From positions 1 to 23,075 of the forward strand of contig JBCCFC010000030.1 in the NCBI GenBank assembly GCA_039029935.1: 23,075 nucleotides of DNA. Direction: 5' to 3'. Shown here piece by piece: positions 14,793 to 22,392 of the stretch. The translations under genes were made by a program, and so were the position numbers. A model generated the notes under the pieces. It did not search any database. It saw only the letters and a list, made by a program, of their open reading frames with translations, and was not told the DNA's origin. The DNA comes from G039029935 sp039029935 (lineage in GTDB: Bacteria > Chloroflexota > Anaerolineae > Caldilineales > Caldilineaceae). How positions within the stretch are numbered: the stretch's first letter is position 1; each line of letters opens with the position of its first letter.

Positions 14793-15278
14793 ATGCATCC
14801 ACAACAAATACATACAGAAGAGGTCCTCCCCGACCCAACCTTGCTCGGCCATCATGCACCAAAATGGACACTGAACCCGGGTTGGCAGAATAGCATACAG
14901 TCACCGGAAGAACTGCATGGTCGTTGGGCAATTCTGCTCTTTTTCAACATAGGTTGCCCTGGCTGCACGGGGAGAGCACTGCCTTTTGCCAGAGAACTAT
15001 TGGCGCAGTTCCCAGAGTTATCCATTGTTGGCATCCACACCGATTTTGAATCCTACACCCCCTTGACACGCATCAAGACCGTGATGGATTACTTGGACCC
15101 ACCTTATCCAATTGTATGTGATTATGGCGACAGCACATTCCGACGGTATTACGGCGAGGGAACGCCCCAGTGGATTATTGTCGAGCCGTCAGGTGTGGTG
15201 CATCGAAGTATTTTTGGCTCGATAGCTGCCAATCAACAGCGCATTGATTACGTGCTTCGAGAAGTTTTTCAGGTGTAG
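14793..15278 (+). CDS. thioredoxin-fold (TlpA/peroxiredoxin-like) protein
   Basis: A 161-residue redox protein from this start. After an N-terminal extension of ~40 residues comes a thioredoxin fold: strand WAILLFFNIGC, the C-x-x-C motif C55-P-G-C58, strand LSIVGIHTDFE, and the cis-proline loop GTPQWIIVEPSG (P125). Layout and length fit TlpA/ResA-like or AhpC/TSA-type proteins; the thiol pair suggests disulfide exchange or peroxide reduction. No signal peptide, so probably cytoplasmic. The SD GAGG lies 9 nt before ATG 14793; upstream in-frame ATGs at 14742 and 14766 are less well supported. It is a single gene, convergent with the Rpn-like gene. Confidence 0.85.
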   Translation: MHPQQIHTEEVLPDPTLLGHHAPKWTLNPGWQNSIQSPEELHGRWAILLFFNIGCPGCTGRALPFARELLAQFPELSIVGIHTDFESYTPLTRIKTVMDYLDPPYPIVCDYGDSTFRRYYGEGTPQWIIVEPSGVVHRSIFGSIAANQQRIDYVLREVFQV

Positions 15279-15323
15279 TGTAGATAATTCCACTTTCAGG
15301 AAGGGGTGATCGATTGTGCGGAA

Positions 15324-15352
15324 AGTATCTCAGGTTGGCTACCTGCGATACT
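15324..15352. repeat. hairpin with repeated core CAGGTTGGCTACCTGCG
   Basis: An imperfect hairpin AGTATC-t-CAGGT / ACCTG-c-GATACT with loop TGGCT lies between two convergent genes. The 17-bp core at 15331-15347 is identical to 3-19. The 134-bp spacer holds no gene; a second small hairpin (GTCTAA/TTAGAC, 15404-15418) overlaps the stop codon of the Rpn-like gene. Confidence 0.65.
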
Positions 15353-15412
15353 CTCCTTTGTCCTACCACTGATTTGTGAGGTTACAAACGACAATTTTTG
15401 CTAGTCTAAAAA

Positions 15413-16507
15413 TTAGACCACGTCAGGGAGTGAGAGCTTATCTAACGATTCTAGAAACAGTACCTGTGTCGCAATTCCTTCAAGTACATCAGCGTCTTTA
15501 ATGGCTTCAATCTGTCCCCTCAGTTCATCGGGAATTTCGCCAAACTTGTTGTCCAGCAATTTGAACAAAATCCTTTGCTGACCCAAAATTGTGCCTTCTT
15601 CACGACCTTCTTCACGGCCTTTCGCGATGCCTGTTGCAAGCCCTTCCTCTCTGGCGACCTCTATCCATGTTTTTTCATATTCGATTAATTGTTGCATAAC
15701 TTCCTCCGTTGCACTCTGCTGCACTTGCTCATTTGGCAGATAAGTCCCAACCACCTCTGCCAAGAATACTTTATCACCATTGTCCAAATCGCTCTGTACG
15801 ATGATATCAAAAATACGCTTTTTGATGACCGCACTCTCTTTTTCTGGATGATGCATCAATGCGGCCAGACATGCGGCTACTGGCTCACTGTTTTTCAGAT
15901 AGTCTTCGCTACGTAAACGACCCAAGTCAACCTGATAGTACCGAAAGCTGACATGCTGCTCACCCCACAAAGTCTCGGTGTAGGTTTCGATAGTGATAGC
16001 GTCCTCACCCTTCTCGGCTGGCTGTGATGCGCCCTTGCGAATGATGAAGGCGATGGGCAGCACGGGCATCCCTTTGATAATGCGTAGCAGACCATAGTAG
16101 ACAAACATACGACTTGGAATAGTCTGGGGACGATTGGCCTCGGCGTCAATATGGATGATGATGAGTTCACGTTTTTCTTCATCCTCTACGGTGTCATCCT
16201 CTACTGTATCATCACCTTCACTCACCTTTTTATCTTTACTCTTTTTGAGTTTATGGCTGTTGTCACTCGTTGAGAAAATCTCGTTTTTCAGTTCTTTGAG
16301 TGCAACCTCAGCTACGACATCCGTAATCCGAAGTGCTTGCCCTGGAAAATTGACGACCAACTCTTGTTTGAAAAAATTGATGTCATCAAAGTTGAGTTGA
16401 GCAGCCTTCTCTGGCAGAAAAAGATAGGTGAATCGTTCTAAAAAACGTTCAAAAAACTCTTTGAATAGTCTATCATGTGGAATATACTTTGGCTTTGCCG
16501 ATGGCAT
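15413..16507 (-). CDS. Rpn-family PD-(D/E)XK nuclease-like protein
   Basis: A 364-residue protein. The start PHDRLFKEFFERF and the early D63-V-V-A-E segment, followed by IIIHIDAEANRP (117-127; D121, E123), fit the Rpn/YhgA-like branch of the PD-(D/E)XK nucleases, linked to recombination or mobile elements. Between the two motif blocks is a charged low-complexity insert (78-112) with the repeat DDTVE. The C-terminal region (285-360) contains a GREEGREEG run and a DUF4351-like helical segment (LFKLLDNKFGEIPDEL). An SD AGGA lies 8 nt before the ATG. No transposon ends are evident nearby. Nuclease activity is plausible but not demonstrated for most such proteins. Confidence 0.8.
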   Translation of the reverse strand: MPSAKPKYIPHDRLFKEFFERFLERFTYLFLPEKAAQLNFDDINFFKQELVVNFPGQALRITDVVAEVALKELKNEIFSTSDNSHKLKKSKDKKVSEGDDTVEDDTVEDEEKRELIIIHIDAEANRPQTIPSRMFVYYGLLRIIKGMPVLPIAFIIRKGASQPAEKGEDAITIETYTETLWGEQHVSFRYYQVDLGRLRSEDYLKNSEPVAACLAALMHHPEKESAVIKKRIFDIIVQSDLDNGDKVFLAEVVGTYLPNEQVQQSATEEVMQQLIEYEKTWIEVAREEGLATGIAKGREEGREEGTILGQQRILFKLLDNKFGEIPDELRGQIEAIKDADVLEGIATQVLFLESLDKLSLPDVV

Positions 16508-16557
16508 GATAAAAATCCTATGATTTGTGATATATTTTGTGTTTGTCTCTTTTATGT

Positions 16558-17439
16558 TTACTTAATAGGGGCTGAGACTGGGGACCACTCAATCCCATCG
16601 GCTGTCACCCTGACATGCCCTAACGCTGGAAAGCTCAGATGCGCCCCAAAGATCAGCGCATTGTTCTGGATGGCACGCTCCAGTAGTTTGACATTGGTAT
16701 CTGCCGTCTGCTCAGGGTAGGAGTCGATGAAAGAGGCCCAACGTGGATTGGCGACCTGCACCGGATGGCGGATCCCATCGACGACATGTAGCAATGTCTC
16801 TAGGCCATTGTCGCCCTGTGACTGAATCTCAACAGCAGTGTGATCACGGCGATGCCCCGGTGCGGCAACCAGCTTGAATCCGGGGATAAACGCCGTCTCT
16901 GGCTCCACCAACTCGACACGAAATTGCAGCGCAGGCAAAGTTTCGCTGCCGTAAGCTTCACGATTGACAGCGCGTTCGGTCAACTGCCCCTTGGGGAGTT
17001 TGCCTTGAAAAAGCTTGACAAACTCAGCCACCATGCCATGACGCTCGGTGGGATCAGTCCACAGATGCCATGCCTGCGGTGTCATCACAAACCGTGCATT
17101 TGGGAAACCGTTGATGCCACCAATGTGATCGCCGTCGCCGTGTGTGATAATAACGGTGTCGATACTATCTACGTCGATGCCCGCAGCTTGTAGGCTTTCG
17201 TGCAGATGTCCCGCACCGCTGCCCGTGTCGATCAACACAGAATGCTCATCCGTGTCAATATGCAGACAGTTGTACCCTGCCTGGACCTCATCTGCCGTGA
17301 CACCGCAATCACGCATGGCCTGTTGCAGATCAGCCTCTGGTATAGTGGGGAACAGTTGCGCTGGTGACGTCACACGACTGTTATCATAGAGTGCCGTGCA
17401 GGTAAATTGACCTAGTTGAAATTGGTAGTGATAATTCAA
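16558..17439 (-). CDS. MBL-fold metallo-hydrolase
   Basis: A 293-residue protein of the metallo-beta-lactamase superfamily. The metal site is THGDGDHIGG (99-108): H100, D104 and H105 of the usual HxHxDH are kept, with Asp102 replacing the second His. Further ligands are H196 (APGHRRDH), D221 (VVDGIRHP) and H267 (FGAHLSFP). The layout suits a lactonase-like or thioesterase-like hydrolase; the substrate is unknown. The start is TTG at 17439, chosen because AAGGA lies 8 nt upstream and overlaps the stop of the VWA gene; no ATG is available there. It is the second gene of an operon with the VWA protein. Confidence 0.9.
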   Translation of the reverse strand: MNYHYQFQLGQFTCTALYDNSRVTSPAQLFPTIPEADLQQAMRDCGVTADEVQAGYNCLHIDTDEHSVLIDTGSGAGHLHESLQAAGIDVDSIDTVIITHGDGDHIGGINGFPNARFVMTPQAWHLWTDPTERHGMVAEFVKLFQGKLPKGQLTERAVNREAYGSETLPALQFRVELVEPETAFIPGFKLVAAPGHRRDHTAVEIQSQGDNGLETLLHVVDGIRHPVQVANPRWASFIDSYPEQTADTNVKLLERAIQNNALIFGAHLSFPALGHVRVTADGIEWSPVSAPIK

Positions 17440-17451
17440 TGGTTTTTTCCT

Positions 17452-19194
17452 TTATTGCTCCGCCGAAATCGACACATACACTCGGCTGATCGAGTCTGGG
17501 TCCGCTTGGAACAGCCGTCCACCAGTGACTTTGGCAACGCGCTGTAAAACATCTGTGTCGGCATCTTCCCCAAAGGCAATAGGATAAATTTTGATGCCAT
17601 CGGCTTCGGCTTGGGTTGGCAAACACTGCGTAAACATCTGCGTTTCGCTGACTGTGCTGCCTGTATCCTGACCATCTGATAGCAACACAATGCCGTAAAG
17701 CCGATTTTCATCTGCCCTCTGATCATCCATACGCAACCCCTCAACCTGTTCAACGCTACGGCAGATAGAATCATAGAGGGCTGTGCCACCCCCTGCCGTC
17801 AATGAACTCACACGATCCGACAATGACTCAACAACATCACGCACAGGGCTGGGGTCTTCCAGTTTGTAGAGTTCGTCATTAAAGACCAATGCACTGATCT
17901 CGTCGTCAGGGGCCAGCCGTTCCAAAAATTCGACGGTCGATGCCACCGCTGTGCGAATTTTGTCACCCTCCATACTCCCCGATATATCCAGCACAATGGT
18001 AACTGTTGCCTTGCGCTTTGTCTGGAGAAATTGGTCGATGATGGCTGCACCTAGCTGGGCATCGGGCGATGGCAAAGCGGGAACCGTCTCGACATTGACA
18101 CGAGGGTCCGTGCCATGCTCAAGGTCCAGAGGCGAGGCTAGTGGGATGTTGCTGTCCAATGGCCGCAGTAGATGTTTCACGGCCAGCGTTTGCTGCTCGC
18201 GCTCCAGCATATATTGACGGAAGATTTCAGCAGCCTCGGCCTGTTCATCTGTCACCCATTCCGCATTGTCTAACGTACAGTATGGGTGGTTCCCCCAAAA
18301 TGTGCCACCCGCAGGGAAAATAAAGGCCAGCGGAAATTGAAGCTGGTCTTCGTATTCAATATTGAACCGCACCGTATCCGATTCAAAGGTGGCAACGGCA
18401 TGTAAATAGCTAGGGCCTTGCTGCACCATCTGGTCAAGTAGATTGGTGGTGACGCGTCCATACTTGGAGGTATTTTGTGCCAGTGTCGTTAATGCCTCGG
18501 TTACATCGGCGTCATAGACTTCACCCGCTGCTAGATCGCCTGTCTTCCCCGTGATATCGTAGATAAATGATGTGGTTGTGAGCAGCCCCGCATTTGAATA
18601 GCCTGGATGCGCCTGCCCAAAGAGAAATCGTCCCCATTCTGGACGACCATAGCTCCCCCACCCATCGGGATCGCCAGCCAACGTCACCAATGTCTCCCAC
18701 GAAATCGGTGTATCCGGCCACCCCAAGGTTTCGGCCATCGGACGCCACATCGCCAGCCCCAGCGGCGTATAGATAGTGGATTCACAGGATTCGCTTGAAA
18801 TGTTCTGGTTATGACGCACTCGCCATTCATCGTTGAGTTGTGCCACCCATGACCCCGAACCGGGGCTCCAGACAACGGGTGTAATTCTATCGGCAAGGAT
18901 ATCATTTTTAGAGCCACCCGATAGCACGGGCGTGACATGAGCAAAAATCGTTTCACCGTTGTTAATCGTCACACCGTCTGCATTGAACTGCTCGACAATC
19001 TCCTCCATCCAAGCCTGCTTTGTGCTAGAGCTTGCAATCGCCAATTCAACACTACCACTAGGAACAGTAACGGGTGTAGGCGCATTCGTCCCCCCCTCTT
19101 CACTGTTCTGATTGGGTAGGGAGATAGCGACGATCACCAGTGCAACAATGACAATCAAAATAAAAAGTAGACGTGTACGGTTGATAGATGACAT
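17452..19194 (-). CDS. membrane-anchored solute-binding and VWA-domain protein
   Basis: A 580-residue protein with an N-terminal membrane anchor (9-26) and no lipobox cysteine, then a Pro/Thr-rich linker, so the bulk is extracytoplasmic. Residues about 47-340 resemble a periplasmic binding protein domain (LAIASSSTKQAWMEEIVEQF; ITPVVWSPGSGSWV). A C-terminal von Willebrand A domain (about 395-575) has a complete MIDAS: D403-I-S405-G-S407, T471 in GGGTALYDS and D507 in LLSDGQD. The pairing with an MBL-fold gene 12 bp downstream is clear, but no permease or ATPase is present, so transport is not supported. It may act as a metal-dependent adhesion or complex-assembly protein. The SD AAGG lies 9 nt before the ATG and partly in a small hairpin (CTTTA/TAAAG). 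Confidence 0.88.
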   Translation of the reverse strand: MSSINRTRLLFILIVIVALVIVAISLPNQNSEEGGTNAPTPVTVPSGSVELAIASSSTKQAWMEEIVEQFNADGVTINNGETIFAHVTPVLSGGSKNDILADRITPVVWSPGSGSWVAQLNDEWRVRHNQNISSESCESTIYTPLGLAMWRPMAETLGWPDTPISWETLVTLAGDPDGWGSYGRPEWGRFLFGQAHPGYSNAGLLTTTSFIYDITGKTGDLAAGEVYDADVTEALTTLAQNTSKYGRVTTNLLDQMVQQGPSYLHAVATFESDTVRFNIEYEDQLQFPLAFIFPAGGTFWGNHPYCTLDNAEWVTDEQAEAAEIFRQYMLEREQQTLAVKHLLRPLDSNIPLASPLDLEHGTDPRVNVETVPALPSPDAQLGAAIIDQFLQTKRKATVTIVLDISGSMEGDKIRTAVASTVEFLERLAPDDEISALVFNDELYKLEDPSPVRDVVESLSDRVSSLTAGGGTALYDSICRSVEQVEGLRMDDQRADENRLYGIVLLSDGQDTGSTVSETQMFTQCLPTQAEADGIKIYPIAFGEDADTDVLQRVAKVTGGRLFQADPDSISRVYVSISAEQ

Positions 19195-19256
19195 AAATTT
19201 GAACCTTTATCTGTAAAGACTCTGCTGCTCAGAACCGCTCTGGTTTCTGGCTAGGA

Positions 19257-19280
19257 CACATCTGCACATCTGCACATCTG
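19257..19280. repeat. 3 x 8-bp direct repeat (CACATCTG)
   Basis: Three perfect tandem copies of CACATCTG followed by CAT, in the spacer upstream of the VWA gene. Too short and too few for a CRISPR array; could be an operator-like iteration or simple slippage product. The rest of 19195-19374 shows no gene. Confidence 0.7.
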
Positions 19281-19374
19281 CATTTTCCGCACCCTCTGCG
19301 GTTGTACAACAAAGTCCATCAATATGTATTTAATTTGTATCATTTGGTGAACTCAAAAAAGAAATTAGAAAACA

Positions 19375-19567
19375 TTCAGTAAGCACGCCCTCGTGCGATC
19401 CAACCCGCACGGTTACAGTGAGTTGGTATTTACCAGTGGTAATACGGCTTGTAACTCAAAAAGATGAGTTACAAGGGTCCTCTGGTCAGGCCGTTTATGC
19501 GGTATTTTCCAGAGTAATTAGCACGCTTTTTGCCAACTCACTGTAAGCACGGGGCGTGCTAGCTGAA
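19375..19567. ncRNA. 193-nt multibranched self-complementary element (structured RNA or MITE-like)
   Basis: Nested pairings by eye. The closing stem is TTCAG + AGCACGCCC with GGGCGTGCT + CTGAA (19375-19390 / 19552-19567). A hairpin CGTGCG/CGCACG follows (19392-19411). A perfect 14-bp stem TTACAGTGAGTTGG / CCAACTCACTGTAA (19413-19426 / 19533-19546) encloses two hairpins: CTTGTAACTCA/TGAGTTACAAG (19448-19475) and CTCTGG/CCAGAG (19480-19514). AGCACGC at 19520-19526 could also pair with GCGTGCT, offering an alternative fold. No ORF is supported. Long perfect arms at the ends also fit a non-autonomous mobile element, although no target-site duplication is obvious. Strand and transcription are unknown. 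Confidence 0.5.
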
Positions 19568-19592
19568 CTTTATTTCTAAAAACATATTTGGG

Positions 19593-19621
19593 TTTACTTT
19601 GTCAGAATAGTAGATTAAAAT
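19593..19621 (+). promoter_or_regulatory. possible promoter of the SMP-30-like gene
   Basis: TTTACT and TAAAAT separated by exactly 17 bp, about 110 nt upstream of the start codon and just after the structured element. The -10 matches 5 of 6 consensus positions, the -35 only partly. Confidence 0.3.
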
Positions 19622-19730
19622 TAGAATGTCAAGTTCAAATTACCTACTCATTGGAAATTGACAGAGAGTTCAGGATTTTGAGTGGGGAATGTCAGGGAAT
19701 TATCAGAAAACATGTAGAAAGGAAATCATT

Positions 19731-20669
19731 ATGGACATTCATGTACGTTATCCAGACCCATCCGTTGTTGTGCTTGACCCACGTTTTCAACGTTACAAGC
19801 TCGGCAACGCGGCCATCGAACGATTATGGACGGGCGCACGTTGGGCCGAGGGGCCTGTGTGGTTTGGCGATACCCGCCAGTTGATCTTTAGTGACATCCC
19901 CAACAATCGTATGATACGTTGGGTCGAGAGCGGGGTGGCGGGCGAACCCGGACAGGTTAGCGTCTTCCGCAACCCCTCCAATCAGAGCAATGGCAACACG
20001 CGTGATCGCCAAGGCCGCTTGGTTACATGCGAACATGCCACACGGCGCGTAACACGCACAGAATTGGATGGCTCAGTCACCGTGCTGATGGATGAATTTG
20101 ACGGCACATGGCTCAACGCACCCAATGATGTTGTGATTAAGTCGGACGATTCGATCTGGTTTACGGACCCTGGCTATGGCTCAATGATGCACTATGAGGG
20201 CAACTTTGGCCCGCTGGATTTGCCCACACGTGTTTACAGGATTGATGCTGAGACGGGTGATGCCACCATTATCATCGAGGAGATGGACAAGCCCAACGGC
20301 CTCTGTTTCTCACCCGATGAGTCTCTGCTCTATGTCGCGGACAGTGGTGCGCCCCGCAATATCAAGGTGTATGATGTGGCCGAAGATGGCAAAAGTGTGC
20401 GCAATGGTCATGTCTTCGCCGAAATGGGCGATGGCATTGCCGATGGGATGCGGGTGGATTGTGATGGCAATCTGTGGTCAAGTGCTGGCTGGATCGGTGA
20501 TGGCTATGATGGTGTGCATATCTTTGCGCCGGATGCCACGATGATTGGCAAAATTTTGTTGCCCGATATCTGTGCGAATGTGTGTTTTGGTGGGTTAAAG
20601 AAGAATCGCCTGTTTATGGCGGGGAGTCGGTCTTTGTATTCGTTGTATGTGGAAGCGATTGGCATTTGA
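19731..20669 (+). CDS. SMP-30/gluconolactonase/LRE-family protein
   Basis: A 312-residue six-bladed beta-propeller of the SMP-30 (regucalcin/gluconolactonase) family, which hydrolyses sugar lactones or related esters using one divalent metal. The three metal-ligand positions are recognisable: E40 in RWAEGPVWF, N189 in KPNGLCFSPD and D238 in DGIADGMRVD. LNAPNDVVI (128-136) is the substrate-side loop, and D204 lies in LLYVADSGAP. The SD AAAGGA lies 7 nt before ATG 19731; an upstream in-frame ATG (19689) has no such site. The gene stands alone, followed 4 nt later by the large palindrome. The substrate cannot be told from the sequence. Confidence 0.92.
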   Translation: MDIHVRYPDPSVVVLDPRFQRYKLGNAAIERLWTGARWAEGPVWFGDTRQLIFSDIPNNRMIRWVESGVAGEPGQVSVFRNPSNQSNGNTRDRQGRLVTCEHATRRVTRTELDGSVTVLMDEFDGTWLNAPNDVVIKSDDSIWFTDPGYGSMMHYEGNFGPLDLPTRVYRIDAETGDATIIIEEMDKPNGLCFSPDESLLYVADSGAPRNIKVYDVAEDGKSVRNGHVFAEMGDGIADGMRVDCDGNLWSSAGWIGDGYDGVHIFAPDATMIGKILLPDICANVCFGGLKKNRLFMAGSRSLYSLYVEAIGI

Positions 20670-20672
20670 TAG

Positions 20673-20752
20673 CAGAATAGGGGCGCGGATTTAGGGAGCG
20701 AGGATTAGACTTGGGGTCAATCCTCGCTCCCTAAATCCGCGCCCCTATTCTG
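20673..20752. repeat. perfect 34-bp palindrome (family 1, copy 2)
   Basis: Arms 20673-20706 and 20719-20752 are perfectly complementary around a 12-nt loop. It starts 3 nt after the SMP-30-like stop codon, so it would act as a very stable transcript end, although no U-tract follows. GCGGATTTAGGGAGCGA is shared in form with the palindrome at 14399-14450. The remaining spacer to 20858 shows no other gene. Confidence 0.9.
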
Positions 20753-20858
20753 TATATGCTCTATGTTTTGCGTCCTTGAGGGACTTGCGGGTAGAATTTA
20801 TCGAACGATTGCATTGGGTTGAGACGGGATAGTTGTAGGGGAGCATTAAGTGTAGAGG

Positions 20859-21464
20859 ATGAGTAAACCAAAATCACGAAAACCAAAAGAACTGGCAAAA
20901 GTGCGGAAGATGGCGCAGATGGCCGAGGATTTACGACAAGGCGACCACTTCAATATTACACGTTTAACGACAATCAAGGGTTTTTGCAAAGATGAAGAGG
21001 CGGCGCATCAATTTGTTGTGTACATTGCCAAACGTACCCACGCCAACATGATGCAGATGGAGAAACCCCGTTATGTGGATGTCGAGCAATGGGTCTCGTT
21101 CCAAGCATTGGTGGATGAAGCCATGCTCTTGATTGATGCATATATGGCAGATGATACAGATGAGCATCGGCGGGCGTTGCACTCAATGCACTCGCGTTTA
21201 GCCAAGGTGCAGAATGAGTACAGAAGGGTTGGCTCGCACACAGTGCGTATTATCCGCAGCAATGAACTCGTGATCATTGAGCGGAGCATTCTTTGTCTAT
21301 TATCAGATTATGGTGTTGGAGCAATTGCTTACCGAGTGGCAAGGAATTATGCTGAAACATATAATCCACGATATGGGGTAGGGCTACCGCCTGAGTCTGC
21401 GCCGATGGTGCAGGATATTGTGGATTTCTGGGAGTGGTATTATACGGAGTTGTGGGAGGAATAG
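20859..21464 (+). CDS. hypothetical protein, 201 residues
   Basis: Not recognised. A soluble, mainly helical protein. It has a very basic N-terminus (MSKPKSRKPKELAKVRKMAQ), a central helix pair around 75-125 rich in Met, His and Arg, then VRIIRSNELVIIERSILCLL and an aromatic, acidic end (IVDFWEWYYTELWEE). No signal peptide or catalytic motif is visible. The basic start could bind nucleic acid (inference). The ATG is directly preceded by GAGG with no spacer, and a better-spaced TAGGGGAG lies 15 nt upstream, so the start is not firm. It is convergent with the toxin-antitoxin pair. Confidence 0.65.
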   Translation: MSKPKSRKPKELAKVRKMAQMAEDLRQGDHFNITRLTTIKGFCKDEEAAHQFVVYIAKRTHANMMQMEKPRYVDVEQWVSFQALVDEAMLLIDAYMADDTDEHRRALHSMHSRLAKVQNEYRRVGSHTVRIIRSNELVIIERSILCLLSDYGVGAIAYRVARNYAETYNPRYGVGLPPESAPMVQDIVDFWEWYYTELWEE

Positions 21465-21485
21465 TGGATATTCGGAATTTCGGAC

Positions 21486-21746
21486 TTATTCAACAGACAA
21501 TATTCGTATATCTGCGCCTTCCGGTGGTATAGGCTCAAATTCAAAGGTCAAAGACATGATTTCGATTGTCCATCGACCTGGACTTTTTTCGACAGGTTTG
21601 GCGTTGGCGAGGGGGTTCTCAGACTCACCGAGAACGCGAATCACTTCATTAACAATGGGTCCAAGATCATTAATGCTTTTCTGCGCCTTTGCTTTGCGTA
21701 ATAACGCAAAGTACTCTGGGTGTGCAAAGATACGACGATTAGCCAT
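21486..21746 (-). CDS. putative toxin partner of the Phd/YefM antitoxin
   Basis: An 86-residue protein starting MANRRIFAHPEYFALLRKAK. Its start codon overlaps the antitoxin stop by 8 bp (ATGGCTAA) with SD GAGGA 7 nt upstream, the arrangement of type II toxin-antitoxin operons. Size and gene order (antitoxin first) fit a toxin. The C-terminal beta pattern (GRWTIEIMSLTFEFEPIPP...) is loosely RelE/ParE-like, but key catalytic residues are not recognisable, so the toxin family is open. An in-frame extension to 21833 lacks a ribosome-binding site and overlaps the antitoxin. Confidence 0.6.
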   Translation of the reverse strand: MANRRIFAHPEYFALLRKAKAQKSINDLGPIVNEVIRVLGESENPLANAKPVEKSPGRWTIEIMSLTFEFEPIPPEGADIRILSVE

Positions 21747-22020
21747 TAATAAGTCCTCGTTTGATGTGTTCTTCCAGCGTAAAAGGTATACACATCGCTG
21801 GGTCCGATGCCATTTCTTTTGATCTTCGATCACTATCTAGAATTCGCTCTAGATCCGCCAACCACCTTGCCGTTTCATTCCATAAATCAGGCGAGACTAA
21901 GACAGCTTTAGGTGTAGCTCTGCTTAAAATAACCACAGGGCCGCTTTGTGCCTGTTTAAACATCGTGTTTGCATTCGCCTTTAAATCGCCTACAGATGCT
22001 GTTTGATATAATGTGTGCAT
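21739..22020 (-). CDS. Phd/YefM-family antitoxin
   Basis: A 93-residue protein. The N-terminal half (MHTLYQTASVGDLKANANTM; FKQAQSGPVVILSRATPKAV) is the Phd/YefM DNA-binding fold, with the expected 'GPVVIL-R-ATPKAVLVSP' core. The C-terminal helix region (about 50-93) would neutralise the toxin. SD AAAGGAAA lies 3-4 nt before the ATG, and an extended -10 promoter lies about 48 nt upstream. Antitoxins of this type usually repress their own promoter. A truncated paralogue is present at 10483-10698. Confidence 0.85.
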   Translation of the reverse strand: MHTLYQTASVGDLKANANTMFKQAQSGPVVILSRATPKAVLVSPDLWNETARWLADLERILDSDRRSKEMASDPAMCIPFTLEEHIKRGLING

Positions 22021-22067
22021 ATGTTTCCTTTTGATAGAGTATAAAAATTAGACAAGCTTATCGCAAA

Positions 22068-22076
22068 ATTATACCA
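22068..22076 (-). promoter_or_regulatory. extended -10 promoter of the toxin-antitoxin pair (TGGTATAAT)
   Basis: A perfect TATAAT with TG one base upstream on the minus strand, identical over 9 bases to 14696-14704. It gives a ~40-nt leader before the antitoxin ATG. No strong -35 is visible. An autoregulatory operator is expected here but no clear palindrome was seen. Confidence 0.55.
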
Positions 22077-22149
22077 GAGTTAGCGCAATATTGAAAATCT
22101 AAGAAACGTGCATAAAATAAGATCAGAAAGATATAAGGAATGAGAATCG

Positions 22150-22250
22150 AATGAGGCTTGGTTGTGCGTCAAAACCTCATTTGATGAGGCGTGATGATCT
22201 AGCCCTGTGGTTTTAACCCAAGGCGACGCCAAATACCAAACAGGAGACAA
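22150..22250 (+). other. two-hairpin leader element, copy A
   Basis: It contains AATGAGGCTT (22150-22159), then CCTCAT-ttg-ATGAGG (22175-22189), a second hairpin in GCCCTGTGGTTTTAACCC (22202-22219) closed by AAGGC, and AGGAGACAA (22242-22250). AATGAGG can pair with CCTCATT as an alternative to the CCTCAT/ATGAGG hairpin, so two mutually exclusive folds exist. About 85% identical over 59 nt to copy B at 22839-22943. No ATG follows the SD-like AGGAGA at normal spacing; a TTG at 22251 opens an 18-codon frame only. Confidence 0.6.
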
Positions 22251-22392
22251 TTGGTCAACCATTATCGGATGGTCAGAAGAATCGCGGTACAATCCAGCGC
22301 ACAGTAGTTCAAAAATACATGCCGAACAAATTTTGTCTGCGTTAGAAGATGTAGATTATGGAGTATACATATGGCTAAAAAAACACTGGTAA
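22207..22392 (+). pseudogene. possible remnant ORF with HAEQ motif
   Basis: A 61-codon frame opening with GTG inside the leader hairpin. From about residue 14 its composition is protein-like, and it contains NPAHSSSKIHAEQILSALE. The 'HAEQ' is reminiscent of the zinc-binding HAE motif of nucleoside/nucleic-acid deaminases. There is no following PCxxC in any frame before the next gene, and no proper start, so at most it is a gene fragment. It overlaps the start of the next ORF by 22 bp. Confidence 0.25.

Noticed and set aside
15895..16182. 95-codon minus-strand ORF within the Rpn-like gene
   Set aside because: Alternate frame of a gene with recognisable motifs; no independent start signal.
19257..19280. 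Possible CRISPR repeats
   Set aside because: Units are 8 bp, contiguous and without spacers.
19375..19567. 6S RNA
   Set aside because: Length is right, but the element is multibranched with two inner hairpins rather than one long rod with a central bubble.
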